Assembly (NCBI RefSeq): GCF_010500865.1
Contig: NZ_JAAAWN010000026.1
Location: forward strand, 1-64,000
Source: Alteromonas profundi
Lineage (GTDB): Bacteria; Pseudomonadota; Gammaproteobacteria; Enterobacterales; Alteromonadaceae
DNA length: 64,000 nucleotides
Direction of reading: 5' to 3'
The notes beneath the pieces were generated by a model that was given only the letters and a program-made list of their open reading frames with translations, searched no databases and was not told the DNA's origin. The position numbers were made by a program, and so were the translations under genes. Within the stretch, counting starts at the first letter, position 1. Every line of letters begins with the position of its first letter. Positions 18,099 through 26,223 of this stretch are shown here, one piece after another.

Positions 18099-18606
18099 AT
18101 TCAGTGTATTTATCGCAATTGTGGTCATGATGGGGTGTGCCAATAAACCCGATTACCGAGAAGCCAATAATGGCGGGTTTGGCTATACCGAAAGCCAACT
18201 CAGTGAAACCCAGTATCGCGTACATTTTAAAGCAAAAGGAACCGATAAGCGTAAAGCAATGGATTACGCTATGTTACGCGCAGCTGAGCTAACCTTATTA
18301 GAGGGGTATGATTGGTTTGTTGTTACAGAGCGAGAAACCATGGTAGATAAAGAAACGGTAGAAACTAGCCCGCAGGTGGGATTTAGCCAAAGGTACGCAC
18401 GGGTTACCGACTGCGGCGTGATTACATGTCGCACTACGTACCATCCTACTACCCAATTTGAAACAGGTATTCATGTGGGCGGCTCACAAGAAAGTGAAAT
18501 TGAGAGTATTTTAAGTATCGAATTGGGTAAGGGGCCTCGCCCTACCGGTGCTACGAGCTTTGATGCAAGAGAAGTTCGCAGTAATTTAGAACCAAAAGGT
18601 GAGTAA
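18088..18606 (+). CDS. Lipoprotein of the ECF sigma operon
   Basis: A small lipoprotein of about 172 residues with lipobox MMGC followed by ANKPDYREAN, hence probably membrane-anchored in the periplasm. The conserved region FGYTESQLSETQYRVHFKAK and KAMDYAMLRAAELTL resembles the CC0125/CC1285-type lipoproteins I recall, whose role is unknown. The frame extends to a TTG at 18070, but AGGAG at 18077-18081 fits the ATG at 18088 (or 18085). The gene overlaps the anti-sigma stop by 11 bases and is surely in the same operon, so it may be a target or sensor of the sigma system. Confidence 0.78.
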   Translation: MKTKFSVFIAIVVMMGCANKPDYREANNGGFGYTESQLSETQYRVHFKAKGTDKRKAMDYAMLRAAELTLLEGYDWFVVTERETMVDKETVETSPQVGFSQRYARVTDCGVITCRTTYHPTTQFETGIHVGGSQESEIESILSIELGKGPRPTGATSFDAREVRSNLEPKGE

Positions 18607-18618
18607 AAAAAGACAAAA

Positions 18619-18642
18619 AAATAGCCCCGAAAGGGGCTATTT
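18619..18642 (-). terminator. Intrinsic terminator of the csbD-like gene
   Basis: A ten-base-pair stem, AAATAGCCCC and GGGGCTATTT, with a GAAA loop. Read on the minus strand, the stem runs into a seven-T stretch, giving a classic intrinsic terminator nine bases past the csbD-like stop. On the plus strand it may also end the lipoprotein transcript, though the U-run there is short. Confidence 0.8.
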
Positions 18643-18651
18643 CCATGAATA

Positions 18652-18843
18652 CTAGCTGAGGTAGCTGTCCACTTCTTTTTCAGCCTCATCACGGCTTTTA
18701 CCGTAAGTCTGCTGAATTTTACCGATTAATTCTTCGCGTCGGCCATCAATAACATCCATATCATCATCGGTAAGTTTACCCCACTTCTGTTGGATCTTAC
18801 CTTTCATTTCTTTCCAGTTACCTTCAATACGATCGTTGTTCAT
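18652..18843 (-). CDS. csbD: CsbD-family stress protein
   Basis: A 63-residue hydrophilic protein with the CsbD pattern: MNNDRIEGNWKEMKGKIQQK, WGKLTDDDMDVIDGRREELI and GKIQQTYGKSRDEAEKEVDS. CsbD-like proteins are abundant general-stress proteins of unknown mechanism. The open frame continues upstream to 19113, but that part is not CsbD-like; AAGGAG lies seven bases before the ATG at 18843, which starts exactly at the family's N-terminus. It is convergent with the sigma-operon lipoprotein. A CTGACAA-N3-TTGTCAG palindrome sits just upstream (18868-18884). Confidence 0.9.
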   Translation of the reverse strand: MNNDRIEGNWKEMKGKIQQKWGKLTDDDMDVIDGRREELIGKIQQTYGKSRDEAEKEVDSYLS

Positions 18844-18867
18844 AACATGGCTCCTTTTCCAATGTTG

Positions 18868-18884
18868 CTGACAAATATTGTCAG
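18868..18884. promoter_or_regulatory. CTGACAA-N3-TTGTCAG palindrome upstream of csbD
   Basis: A perfect seven-base inverted repeat spaced by three bases, 25 bases before the csbD start. It probably lies in the leader or promoter of csbD and could be a repressor site or an mRNA hairpin. The same half-sites with a one-base gap occur at 60234-60248. Confidence 0.4.
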
Positions 18885-19057
18885 TTATTAATAGTAAAGC
18901 AATGCCTATTCCAACATGTAATTCATTGATTTTGATTGATTTAGTTTTTGCTTTAGCGGGGAGGAAAAGTCTCGGTGCGCATAATTTACAGGCGTGTGCA
19001 AAGCCTACAGTGAAAAAACGGCAAGATGGATTAAAATATAAGACGGAAAAAAGGCGT

Positions 19058-19083
19058 AAAAAAAAGGGGCTAATAAGCCCCTT
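19058..19083 (-). terminator. Intrinsic terminator on the minus strand
   Basis: Stem AAGGGGCT/AGCCCCTT with an AATA loop. On the minus strand the stem is followed by eight U residues. It lies 190 bp beyond the MFS stop codon and is the likely end of that transcript. Confidence 0.75.
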
Positions 19084-19271
19084 ACGAAAATCACAACATA
19101 ACTTGGAAAACACATTTACACACTACAAAGCCACACACAATTGACTCCATATGTAAGTAAGACGGGTGAAGTAAGAGAAAGTTCAGCTTATTTTAAAATA
19201 AAACGAATTTATTTATTCAACGCCGATTAATTTCAAAGGGTAAATTGAAAAACTAACTTTATTTCAGTGGG

Positions 19272-20483
19272 TTATTTGTTTTTAGCGCGCACTAAAAAAA
19301 ATACTATCATGGTAAAAACCGCCAATAAAACGCTCGCAGCCAAAAATGGTGCGTGTATATCGCCTTGATATAATGCTGCAGCTAGCGGGGGGCCGAGAAT
19401 ATACCCCATAGCGGGGGTGGCGGTAATGTAACCGGTAACCTTTGCCTGATTCTCAGGAGCACAGTAACTGGTTGCAACAGCTGCTAATGAAGGGTAGCCC
19501 ATTCCCATGCCTAGGCCCATCAATAGCATGGCGATATACAATGTGTAGATGTGTTGGTGTATAAACATCAATAGGTAAGCAACGCACAATAGCGGCAAGG
19601 CTATTCGTATTAAGTTGTCAGCAGAAAAACGGGCTTTTTGTACCACCAATATCTGTATTGATAAGGAAGTGGCGGCGCTTAACATCATAGCGATACCCAC
19701 CTGTTGGGCTGACTGCACCGGCGACTTACCGTAATGGTCGATAAAGAAAAAGCCCAGTGTCTGTTGCATCATTGCCATTGCACAAAAAATACTCGCGCAT
19801 GAGAGTACCAATATTAGCGTGATACCTTTTGCAGGCTTAGCGAGTGTTGGTTGGTTTGTTTGACTTTGTAAAGATGGAGACGTTTGGATAGTCGGCAGCT
19901 TTCGCCACACTAGCACAAAGGCGAGCAAGGTAAATACCACTACGCTGTATAGCGGTGTTACCAGACCAAAGGAGACTAATGCTCCCGCATATACAGGGCC
20001 AAAAAGTTGGCCTACGTTATTGGCTGAAGTAACACGGCTAATGGCGCCTACGCGTTGTTGATCGCTACTAATACGTATTGCATAGCCCACTGCACAAGGT
20101 GGTGACGCAGACATAATAGTAGACTGTAAGCTGCGCGTAATCAGCAGGGCGAAAAAGAGCGCTGAGCCACAAAGCACCCCAGCATATCCAAGTGACCACA
20201 TACCTGCGAAAGCAAAAGTGCCGATGCTATACCCTGCTAAGCCCACCATAAGAAGCTTCCGATAACCTTTGTGTTTTGCTACTCGGCTCCAAAAGCTCGT
20301 TCCAATTGCAAAAATAAACGCCGAACTAGACATTATTATTGCGATATGAAATTCGCTCAAACCCGCTTCACGTCCCATAGATGGCAAGGTGGTAAGCATA
20401 ACGCTTTGGCCGATAGACGTGGCTAATAAGGCACAAAACAGAATGTTCAGTGAAGTAGCCCTAGGCTGGTGTGTTTTGTTCAT
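19272..20483 (-). CDS. Major facilitator superfamily exporter
   Basis: A 403-residue membrane protein with about 12 hydrophobic segments. After MNKTHQPRATS the first helix begins at residue 11; the conserved loop between helices 2 and 3 is FWSRVAKHKGYRKLLMVGLA (MFS motif A variant). The repeated Gly-rich helix LLMGLGMGMGYPSLAAVATS in the second half suits a drug/H+ antiporter-like exporter. A cytosolic loop near residue 190 (Ser/Gln/Thr/Pro-rich) separates the halves. The substrate is not evident. It is preceded by the terminator of the putative CsrB-like RNA, so it has its own promoter in 20484-20560. Confidence 0.82.
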   Translation of the reverse strand: MNKTHQPRATSLNILFCALLATSIGQSVMLTTLPSMGREAGLSEFHIAIIMSSSAFIFAIGTSFWSRVAKHKGYRKLLMVGLAGYSIGTFAFAGMWSLGYAGVLCGSALFFALLITRSLQSTIMSASPPCAVGYAIRISSDQQRVGAISRVTSANNVGQLFGPVYAGALVSFGLVTPLYSVVVFTLLAFVLVWRKLPTIQTSPSLQSQTNQPTLAKPAKGITLILVLSCASIFCAMAMMQQTLGFFFIDHYGKSPVQSAQQVGIAMMLSAATSLSIQILVVQKARFSADNLIRIALPLLCVAYLLMFIHQHIYTLYIAMLLMGLGMGMGYPSLAAVATSYCAPENQAKVTGYITATPAMGYILGPPLAAALYQGDIHAPFLAASVLLAVFTMIVFFLVRAKNK

Positions 20484-20560
20484 GAAGGTACGCAGTATTT
20501 TTTAAACGCGAGCTTAGCGATGGGCGAAAAATTGCAGCGCACAGTTTATCATAATTAGAT

Positions 20561-20585
20561 AAAAAAATGCCCGCCAAAGGCGGGC
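20561..20585 (-). terminator. Intrinsic terminator of the CsrB-like RNA
   Basis: On the minus strand GCCCGCC-TTT-GGCGGGC is followed by A and then seven T. No protein gene ends upstream of it on this strand for 880 bp, so it must close a non-coding transcript. Confidence 0.85.
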
Positions 20586-21196
20586 CAAAATCAGAGGTAT
20601 GTAAAGGCCGGGATGGGCCTTTGAGGGGAGAGGCTAGCTGCCGGTTGGCAACTCACAACATATATCGAAAATACATGTTGCGTTCCTCGCAATGGTTTCG
20701 CTGAATGCGAGCGCAAAAGCTTGCTTTCAACGCGACCAAATAGGGTCACAATCCTTTGCTATACGTGACATCATGTCAGTACCAGTGATGCAGGTAACCA
20801 ACCACAATAATGTATCCTTCACTATTACTGGTTTTGCTTCCTAGCAGGCTTTATTGGCGCTTTGAGCCAACCTACGCTCACTTGGTGTTCAACGGCGCAT
20901 TAGCACCAGCGCAACATTCCGTATCTGTGCTTCGCCTACTTAGACTAAGCAAGGGTAACGTCACTGTTAACCCATTACGTCATCCTGACATTCATCAACC
21001 TATCCATGATGATGGTTGCGTTGCTAATGCCGCATATACCTAAGTTGCAATACGAGCCCGTAATCCTTACATCCTTGGTTGGCTAAATTCCTAACATCCA
21101 CTGTTACCAACCGATCTCAATATTTGCTTGTTTACGCGATTACCTCGTAATCCTAAGCCATCCTAGCTACACGTGAACACTTGGTGTTATCCGTTA
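20561..21196 (-). ncRNA. csrB: CsrB/RsmZ-like CsrA-sequestering small RNA (candidate)
   Basis: A region of about 636 bases on the minus strand without a coding gene. Read on the minus strand it has 14 GGA motifs between 20683 and 21191, ten of them AGGA, several in hairpin loops: GTC-AGGAT-GAC at 20981-20991, GCT-AGGA-AGC near 20830 and a GGA in the CATCA/TGATG loop near 21005. One is CAGGATG, the CsrB consensus repeat. It ends in a GC-rich hairpin with seven U residues (20561-20585) and starts just after promoter-like and GacA/UvrY-like sequences. CsrB-type RNAs bind and titrate the translational regulator CsrA/RsmA. It is longer than E. coli CsrB (369 nt). The identity is inferred from motif content. 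Confidence 0.68.
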
Positions 21197-21200
21197 GTCT

Positions 21201-21223
21201 AATATATGCTGGTATCGTGCCAA
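21201..21223 (-). promoter_or_regulatory. Promoter candidate of the CsrB-like RNA
   Basis: Minus strand: TTGGCACG-ATAC-CAGCA has the invariant GG and GC of a sigma54 promoter ten bases apart. The overlapping TATATT (21201-21206), with TTAACT 18 bases before it, would suit sigma70. Both readings place the start near 21194-21196. Which sigma factor is used cannot be decided by eye. Confidence 0.45.
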
Positions 21224-21346
21224 GAGTTAATTTTTCTTAATTTAAGTTGTAATATGTTGTTTTAAAAGTATTTTGTTGTATTTTGGGCGGGGGTGTCGCG
21301 TAGCGAGTGAGCTGGCGTGCAGGTAGGCTGTGAATAATTTTCCTAT

Positions 21347-21364
21347 TGCTAGTTACTTCTTACA
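21347..21364 (-). promoter_or_regulatory. GacA/UvrY-like upstream box
   Basis: Minus strand TGTAAG-AAGTAA-CTAGCA: the left half-site is perfect and the right half matches four of six bases of the known GacA/UvrY box (TGTAAG-N6-CTTACA). It is centred about 160 bp upstream of the proposed RNA start, the usual distance for csrB and rsmZ promoters. Confidence 0.5.
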
Positions 21365-21464
21365 TACACGTAATTTTTTGCTATTTATTGCGCGATGAGA
21401 AAGGGAAAAGGCGGAAAAACTTCTTCCGCTCTTCTCCCTATCATGTCTGTTAATTTATTCCTAT

Positions 21465-22697
21465 CTATAGCCGGGCATGAAGGCCATTTCGATAGGCATC
21501 TATAGCTGGAATGAGGGACGTAAGTAAGCTGGCGACTACCACACCTGCTAGCAATACAGCGTTGGTGGGGGAGAGCACGTTGGCTGAAATAAATAGCCCA
21601 TAATGGTTAGCGAGTGTGTCACTAAATAAAGTAAACAAGCCAAATGTTAGTAATAAGGAAGCCAAGCAAGCACTGAGAGTGATGATTAAGGCTTCTACCA
21701 CAATCAGCATAAGCAATGTTAGGCTACTTGCCCCTAGTATTCGAAGTACGGCTATTTCTTGCTCTCGTTGTTGCATAGAGGCTAACAACATGGTGGATAA
21801 CCCAAATAATGAAGAGAGCATCACCAAACCACTGATGGCCATAAGAATGTTTTCTACACTTGCCATCATCTGCCACAGCTGGGCTAATGCTACCCCAGGC
21901 AATATGGCCATGAGTCTGTCGCCTTTGTAATTATTAAGTTGTCGCTGCAAGGTGAAGGTGGCAAATTTATTGTTAAGCCCCACCAATACCGCGCTTATCT
22001 GTTTTGGCTTTAGGTTTAGTTGCGTTTCGCTAGAGGCGCTTAAATATTGCCGCAATGCTTTAGCAGGCATATGCATAGCTTCAATACCTTGCAGGCTTAC
22101 GTGAACTGTTTTATCCACAGGTGTCCCTGTTGGCGCAAGAATGCCTGTGATAGTAAAGGGGGCATCGTCATGATTTTTAAAGCTGACCGCGCCGACACCA
22201 TGGGAAATAACAATATCGTCACCTACTTGGTAGCCTAGCTTTTTGGCTACATCGGCACCAATCACCGCCTCTAAAGGCTGGGCAAAAGCGCCCCCCGATG
22301 AAAACACTAATGGCTGTTTATTGCCATAATGAAAATGCGTGAAATAATCGGGGCTTGTCCCTAAAACGCGGTAGCCACGATGGGCATCACCTAGGGCAAT
22401 GGGCACGGCCCACGCAACTTGAGCGTGATTTTGAAGCATGTCATAACTGCTATACGAAATGCTGTTGGTAGGGCTTCCCATTCTGAACACACTGTATAGC
22501 AGTAAATTCAACTGCCCGCTTGGCGCGCCTACAATTAAATCTACGCCCGATACTGTGCGGGAAAAGCTTTGTTCCGCTTGACTGCGAATATGCTCAACAC
22601 TAAGTAGTACGCTAATACTGATCAGCAGCGACAAAAAGGTAAGCAGTACCGACTTTCTTCTACTTTTTAAGCTACTTAATGCAAACCTAAACAACAT
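21465..22697 (-). CDS. FtsX-family ABC transporter permease (zinc cluster)
   Basis: A 410-residue FtsX/MacB-type permease: one N-terminal membrane helix (VLLTFLSLLISISVLLSVEH), a large periplasmic domain (residues 45-265) and three C-terminal helices (from LMAISGLVMLSSLFGLSTML). The conserved cytoplasmic loop REQEIAVLRILGASS couples it to the ATPase. It overlaps the upstream ATPase gene by 11 bases with its own AAGGAG, so the two are coupled. A Zur box stands before the pair, and gene order matches the zinc-regulated ABC/DUF3299/DUF2796 clusters known from Vibrio (zrg), so a role in zinc acquisition is inferred. Confidence 0.85.
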   Translation of the reverse strand: MLFRFALSSLKSRRKSVLLTFLSLLISISVLLSVEHIRSQAEQSFSRTVSGVDLIVGAPSGQLNLLLYSVFRMGSPTNSISYSSYDMLQNHAQVAWAVPIALGDAHRGYRVLGTSPDYFTHFHYGNKQPLVFSSGGAFAQPLEAVIGADVAKKLGYQVGDDIVISHGVGAVSFKNHDDAPFTITGILAPTGTPVDKTVHVSLQGIEAMHMPAKALRQYLSASSETQLNLKPKQISAVLVGLNNKFATFTLQRQLNNYKGDRLMAILPGVALAQLWQMMASVENILMAISGLVMLSSLFGLSTMLLASMQQREQEIAVLRILGASSLTLLMLIVVEALIITLSACLASLLLTFGLFTLFSDTLANHYGLFISANVLSPTNAVLLAGVVVASLLTSLIPAIDAYRNGLHARL

Positions 22698-23397
22698 GGT
22701 TTGGCTCCTTTATCGTCACTAATTCTTGCAACGCCACCTTTTGAGAAAAGTAGCTTGCTAATTGCGGGTCGTGGCTGACAAAAATGACGGTAGTGTTATG
22801 TGCCTCACATAAATTCAATAACAACGACATAAAGGCATCTCGCGCGTTGGCATCGAGTGCCGAGGTTGGCTCGTCCACCAATAATAATTCAGGGGCGTTA
22901 ATTAACGCGCGTGCTATGGCAACGCGCTGTTGCTGGCCAATACTTAAGCTGCTGGCAGGTTGGCTGGCAATATAATCGGGTAGCTGCAATTTATGCAGTA
23001 AGTCGAAGGCGTGCTCATCTGCCTGTTTGCCTTGCTTGGCGAAATAGGCGGCAAGCCTAATATTGTCTAAAACGCTCAAATGAGCAATTAAATTAAACTG
23101 CTGAAAAACAACGCCTATGTGTTGGGCCCGAAGTTTATCTCGTTGGCTGTCGCGACAGGTTGAAAAGGGCTTATCGAGTAAATGAATGGTGCCTTGCTGG
23201 GGGACTAAAATTCCTGCTAACAAATTAAGTAAGGTTGTTTTCCCCGCGCCAGAGGGGCCATGAAGAAAGATTCGCTGCCCTTTTTCTATTTGCCATTTGG
23301 GCAAAACAAAAGACGGCGCCTGCTTATTGTAGGCGTATTCTAAGTGCTCAACACAGATGACTTGCGTTGGCGATGAAGGGGGTATTTTAGCGGTCAA
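22687..23397 (-). CDS. ABC transporter ATP-binding protein, LolD-like (zinc cluster)
   Basis: A 236-residue ATPase of the LolD/MacB/FtsE group. Walker A GPSGAGKTTLL near residue 50, Q-loop VVFQQFNLIAHLSV, signature LSIGQQQRVAIARAL (LSIGQ variant), Walker B LLLVDEPTSALD, and H-loop IFVSHD. It pairs with the FtsX-like permease encoded directly downstream. It starts at a TTG (23397) close to GAG; no ATG lies nearby. The Zur box at 23425-23439 sits 28 bases upstream, so zinc sufficiency should repress it. Confidence 0.88.
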   Translation of the reverse strand: MTAKIPPSSPTQVICVEHLEYAYNKQAPSFVLPKWQIEKGQRIFLHGPSGAGKTTLLNLLAGILVPQQGTIHLLDKPFSTCRDSQRDKLRAQHIGVVFQQFNLIAHLSVLDNIRLAAYFAKQGKQADEHAFDLLHKLQLPDYIASQPASSLSIGQQQRVAIARALINAPELLLVDEPTSALDANARDAFMSLLLNLCEAHNTTVIFVSHDPQLASYFSQKVALQELVTIKEPNHVV

Positions 23398-23424
23398 AAT
23401 TTCTCAACGACTCGTTGTAGTTTA

Positions 23425-23439
23425 TGTTATGTTATAACA
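23425..23439. promoter_or_regulatory. Zur box between divergent zinc genes
   Basis: TGTTATGTTATAACA matches the gammaproteobacterial Zur core TGTTATA-N-TATAACA at 13 of 14 defined positions. It lies in the 113-bp gap between the minus-strand ABC genes and the plus-strand DUF3299 gene and could control both. Confidence 0.8.
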
Positions 23440-23510
23440 TGCTGTGGCGGTAAGGCGAATGCATGTTATCGCGTCTAACGCTTAACTGACGGATTTGAGT
23501 AAAACCTTAT

Positions 23511-24131
23511 ATGCACGTAATTAGAAAAACAACCGCAAAATTTTTGCGCGTAATCGCCTCCAGGAAAGTGGCAGCTTATGTATTTATTGCTAGCGGTATA
23601 TTGATAGTGGCAAGTGCGCCCGCTGTTAGTGCAGATGCGCAAAGCTATGAAGAAATAGATTGGACAGAATTAATGCCCGCCGAAGACTTAAGTGCTCTGT
23701 TAAATAGGCCAGCATTTTTGGATGACATCGCCGATGGTTCGGCGCAAGATGCTCTCGACAGCTTTCAGCAACGTCAGTTAGAAGATGAACAGGCGCAACA
23801 ATACCAAGCCGCGCTGTCATCCACTCGTGTTATTCAAGGGTTTGATAGAAAAGCTATTCGCATTCCTGGGTTTATCGTACCTTTGGAACAAAATGAAGAT
23901 AAAGAAGTAACGCGCTTTTTTATTGTTCCCTATTTCGGTGCTTGCTTACACATGCCGCCGCCACCGCCAAATCAAATTTTGTATGTCGAGTCAGAGCAAG
24001 GCATTACCTTGGAAAATCTTTACGATCCTTACTGGTTTGAAGGTATCGTTTCCATAGAACAAAAAGTAGATGCTATGGGTACATCGGCCTATTCATTGTC
24101 ACTGGATAATTATGCACTGTACGAGGAGTAA
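23511..24131 (+). CDS. DUF3299 protein of the zinc cluster
   Basis: A 206-residue exported protein. A signal-anchor segment (VAAYVFIASGILIVASAPAV, residues 20-39) leads to a C-terminal DUF3299 domain with the hallmark GFIVPLEQNEDKEVTRFFIV and PYFGACLHMPPPPPNQILYV, where Cys and His could bind a metal. DUF3299 proteins are often encoded next to zinc-regulated ABC genes; their exact role is not established. Divergent from the ATPase gene across a Zur box. Confidence 0.85.
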   Translation: MHVIRKTTAKFLRVIASRKVAAYVFIASGILIVASAPAVSADAQSYEEIDWTELMPAEDLSALLNRPAFLDDIADGSAQDALDSFQQRQLEDEQAQQYQAALSSTRVIQGFDRKAIRIPGFIVPLEQNEDKEVTRFFIVPYFGACLHMPPPPPNQILYVESEQGITLENLYDPYWFEGIVSIEQKVDAMGTSAYSLSLDNYALYEE

Positions 24132-24165
24132 AGATGCTCTGGTTTCAAATACTCGGCCAACAATA

Positions 24166-24191
24166 GCAGGTGCTACATTATCAGCACCTGC
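24166..24191. terminator. Hairpin between convergent genes
   Basis: A perfect nine-base stem GCAGGTGCT/AGCACCTGC with an eight-base loop between the DUF3299 gene and the convergent phosphatase gene. There is little U-run on either side. Likely a shared 3' hairpin. Confidence 0.55.
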
Positions 24192-24202
24192 TTACTGTTA
24201 AA

Positions 24203-25006
24203 TCACCAAGAGCCATACATAGGGTTAGGTAAGATGAACAGGCTTTTACCTACCTTAGGCAATAAGGCATCTACATTGGCATGCTCCTGCGTCACGCCCT
24301 CAAAATCTTCAATGTTGTCACCAATTTGCATAAGTAACCTGTGCTGGGCTTGCCAAGTGGGCTTGCTTGCCGTTGTCGAATTAGAACAGTTGACGGTACC
24401 TTGTTTAAGTTGGCTGCGTCTTAAATCTTTATCATTAATAACAGTGTTACCGTCTATCGCCGTTTTATCTTGTGCCGTGCGGCCTAGAATACAGGTATTT
24501 TCAGCGGTTAAAGGTAAGCCTAATGCTAATAAGTTTTGCCAGGTTGCATCATCCATAGACTTGTCGCGGTTGGTCACTAGAGCCACTTTACCTCCTCGCG
24601 CGACAACCTCATTTAAAAAGGCGGTTACGCCGGGTACTGCTGTGGCTTCTTTTCGAGCAATCCAAGCATTCCAACTTTCTGAGGAATAGCCCAAGCCTTG
24701 CTGTTCGCGTTCTCTTTGATATTGGCTATTGTCTAGAACCGTTTCATCAACATCCATAACAATCACATCGCTTGGCTGTAACGACGCCGGCAGGGCTTTT
24801 GTCGCTTGCGCATAAACGTAGCTGCTTAGTAGCGGGTATTCTTTGCTTTCGGTTTGGTATACCACGGCGGTAGACAGGGGGTAATTTTCCGCATTAGTTT
24901 CCGCTTGTATAGCGCCAGTAGTGCTAGCGCAGGCGCCCAACGTTAGCGAACAGATGATTAGAGGAAGTGTGCGTTTGCTAAGCAAAGCCGTTGGGAATGA
25001 AAACAA
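24203..25006 (-). CDS. HAD-type acid phosphatase lipoprotein (e(P4)-like)
   Basis: A 267-residue lipoprotein (lipobox LGAC in SLTLGACAST) of the class C acid phosphatase/e(P4) group. The HAD nucleophile motif is VIVMDVDETVLDNS, with Asp residues for catalysis and Mg2+. The second motif is VALVTNRDKS, and the third region QIGDNIEDFEG carries the acidic pair. It probably removes phosphate from nucleotides at the outer surface. It starts at a TTG (25006) with AAGGA eight bases before it. Its operon and regulation are unclear; it lies between two zinc-cluster units but has no Zur box of its own. Confidence 0.85.
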   Translation of the reverse strand: MFSFPTALLSKRTLPLIICSLTLGACASTTGAIQAETNAENYPLSTAVVYQTESKEYPLLSSYVYAQATKALPASLQPSDVIVMDVDETVLDNSQYQREREQQGLGYSSESWNAWIARKEATAVPGVTAFLNEVVARGGKVALVTNRDKSMDDATWQNLLALGLPLTAENTCILGRTAQDKTAIDGNTVINDKDLRRSQLKQGTVNCSNSTTASKPTWQAQHRLLMQIGDNIEDFEGVTQEHANVDALLPKVGKSLFILPNPMYGSW

Positions 25007-25136
25007 AATAAATTTCCTTAGAATTTTGAATGCGATGGCTTGGTGTCAAACAATAATGCCAGCAGGTTATAATGAAACCACCAGTTTATGCTGCCAGAGG
25101 ATAAAAGAAAGTATAAATTTCGAGGGCTTAGATTAA

Positions 25137-25156
25137 TTACCGCATTATTGCGGTAA
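25137..25156. terminator. Hairpin at the end of the MerC-like gene
   Basis: TTACCGCA-TTAT-TGCGGTAA: a perfect eight-base stem that includes the stop codon of the MerC-like gene. No U-run is present, so its role as terminator is uncertain. Confidence 0.35.
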
Positions 25157-25582
25157 AGCGGGCTTACGTTTGCCTAATCGGTAGTTTACGGTATGCACCG
25201 CCACGATAATTGCCGACCCGATGACACTTACAACCACTTCACCTGTTTCGCCCAAATACGCATGACCCAGCCACAAAGGGCTGCTGAGCACCACAAGACC
25301 CAATATCCCCGACATTGCTAACCCCCCTTTTTGATGATGAGAGTAGCCAATAGCCAAGGCTAAAGCACCGCTGGGTACCACAAAAAATAACATCACACGA
25401 TGAAAGGTTTCATCATTTAACAGAGCAACGCCTGCAAGAGAAGGGATGGCAATAAGCAAAATAGGGGTAAATAAGCAATGTAATACGCACATAGACGATA
25501 ATAATATGGCTAGCTTGTCTGTGCGTGTTTGTAATTTAGGTGCAAATTTTGGCATTGATGAATCCGTAAACGTGTTTCTCAT
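25145..25582 (-). CDS. MerC-domain membrane protein
   Basis: A 145-residue membrane protein with four hydrophobic helices. The MerC-type Cys/His pattern SSMCVLHCLFTPILLIAIPS lies in the first helix (about residues 29-48), suited to metal ion binding during transport. Located 29 bp downstream of the DUF2796 gene, with GGAG before its ATG, so the two form one Zur-controlled unit. Probably part of zinc handling in this cluster; the MerC family was first known from mercury uptake. Confidence 0.82.
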   Translation of the reverse strand: MRNTFTDSSMPKFAPKLQTRTDKLAILLSSMCVLHCLFTPILLIAIPSLAGVALLNDETFHRVMLFFVVPSGALALAIGYSHHQKGGLAMSGILGLVVLSSPLWLGHAYLGETGEVVVSVIGSAIIVAVHTVNYRLGKRKPALPQ

Positions 25583-25611
25583 TTATAACTCCACATCAGT
25601 CACTGTTAATC

Positions 25612-26202
25612 TTAGTGGCGCAGAAAAAGCGTATTAGCATTCGGCGTGATTATTTGCATACCTTGGCCTGTATCCGTAGCCCATTGCGCGTCAATCGATA
25701 CCAAAGAGGGTGAAATCGTGGGTAAGTTTACTGATATAGACGTAATCGCTTCTTTGCAGTCAATTTGATAGACAGCTTCTACATCTTCATGGGCATGTGC
25801 TTCTTCATGCATCCTTTCATCGTGCGCATTCTCGCTGTGACGAGGAGGTTCGCCATCTGCATGAAAGGGCCAAGGTAAATTTACGGTGGCACCTTGAAGT
25901 GAGCAATTTCCCTGCACTTTTATAAATGTATCGAAAGATTCCGCCTGAGCAACGAAGTGCCGTATGTGTGATTTCTGTTCATCTGTTTCAGGGGCATGCT
26001 CAAAGCCAAACGCGTCATCGAGGGGTAATGAAAGCGTTAACTGCCATTGATTCTCAACCTGCAAAATTTGCAGGCTTCCTTGACCATGACGGTGTTCATT
26101 CTCAGCGGCTTGGGCAGATCCAATCATAAGTATAGCGCCAGCTATCGTGACCAACCCCGCCACACCTAATGTAAATGTTCTAATCAAGAAACTGACACTC
26201 AT
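25612..26202 (-). CDS. Periplasmic His-rich DUF2796 protein (ZrgA-like)
   Basis: A 196-residue exported protein with a signal peptide (VAGLVTIAGAILMIGSAQAA) and an almost entirely His- and acid-rich stretch near residues 113-137 (HADGEPPRHSENAHDERMHE, then EAHAHED), well suited to Zn2+ binding. DUF2796 corresponds to ZrgA of the Vibrio zinc-regulated system (family knowledge). Two tandem Zur boxes precede it at 26224-26238 and 26255-26269. It would capture zinc in the periplasm for the ABC system upstream. AAGGG lies eight bases before the ATG. Confidence 0.85.
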   Translation of the reverse strand: MSVSFLIRTFTLGVAGLVTIAGAILMIGSAQAAENEHRHGQGSLQILQVENQWQLTLSLPLDDAFGFEHAPETDEQKSHIRHFVAQAESFDTFIKVQGNCSLQGATVNLPWPFHADGEPPRHSENAHDERMHEEAHAHEDVEAVYQIDCKEAITSISVNLPTISPSLVSIDAQWATDTGQGMQIITPNANTLFLRH

Positions 26203-26223
26203 GACAATTACCCTTTGCTTAAT

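Larger units (their letters stand above)
18844..19271 (-). other. Intergenic region, 428 bp
   Basis: Contains the csbD promoter region and, at 19058-19083, a hairpin. There is no gene that I can support; an 88-codon plus-strand frame (18878-19144) has no recognisable character. Confidence 0.4.
21197..21464 (-). other. Upstream region of the CsrB-like RNA
   Basis: A 268-bp non-coding, AT-rich stretch. It contains the promoter candidate and the GacA-like box listed separately. Nothing else was recognised; the AT-rich tract between 21230 and 21290 could bind IHF, which bends DNA at known csrB promoters, but no clear site was seen. Confidence 0.4.

Noticed and set aside
18844-19113. Upstream extension of the csbD-like frame
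   Set aside because: The extension is not CsbD-like, and AAGGAG is placed for the ATG at 18843.
20810-21043. A 77-codon plus-strand open frame inside the gap at 20.5-21.4 kb
   Set aside because: No ribosome site, no protein-like composition, and it lies antisense to the candidate CsrB-like RNA.
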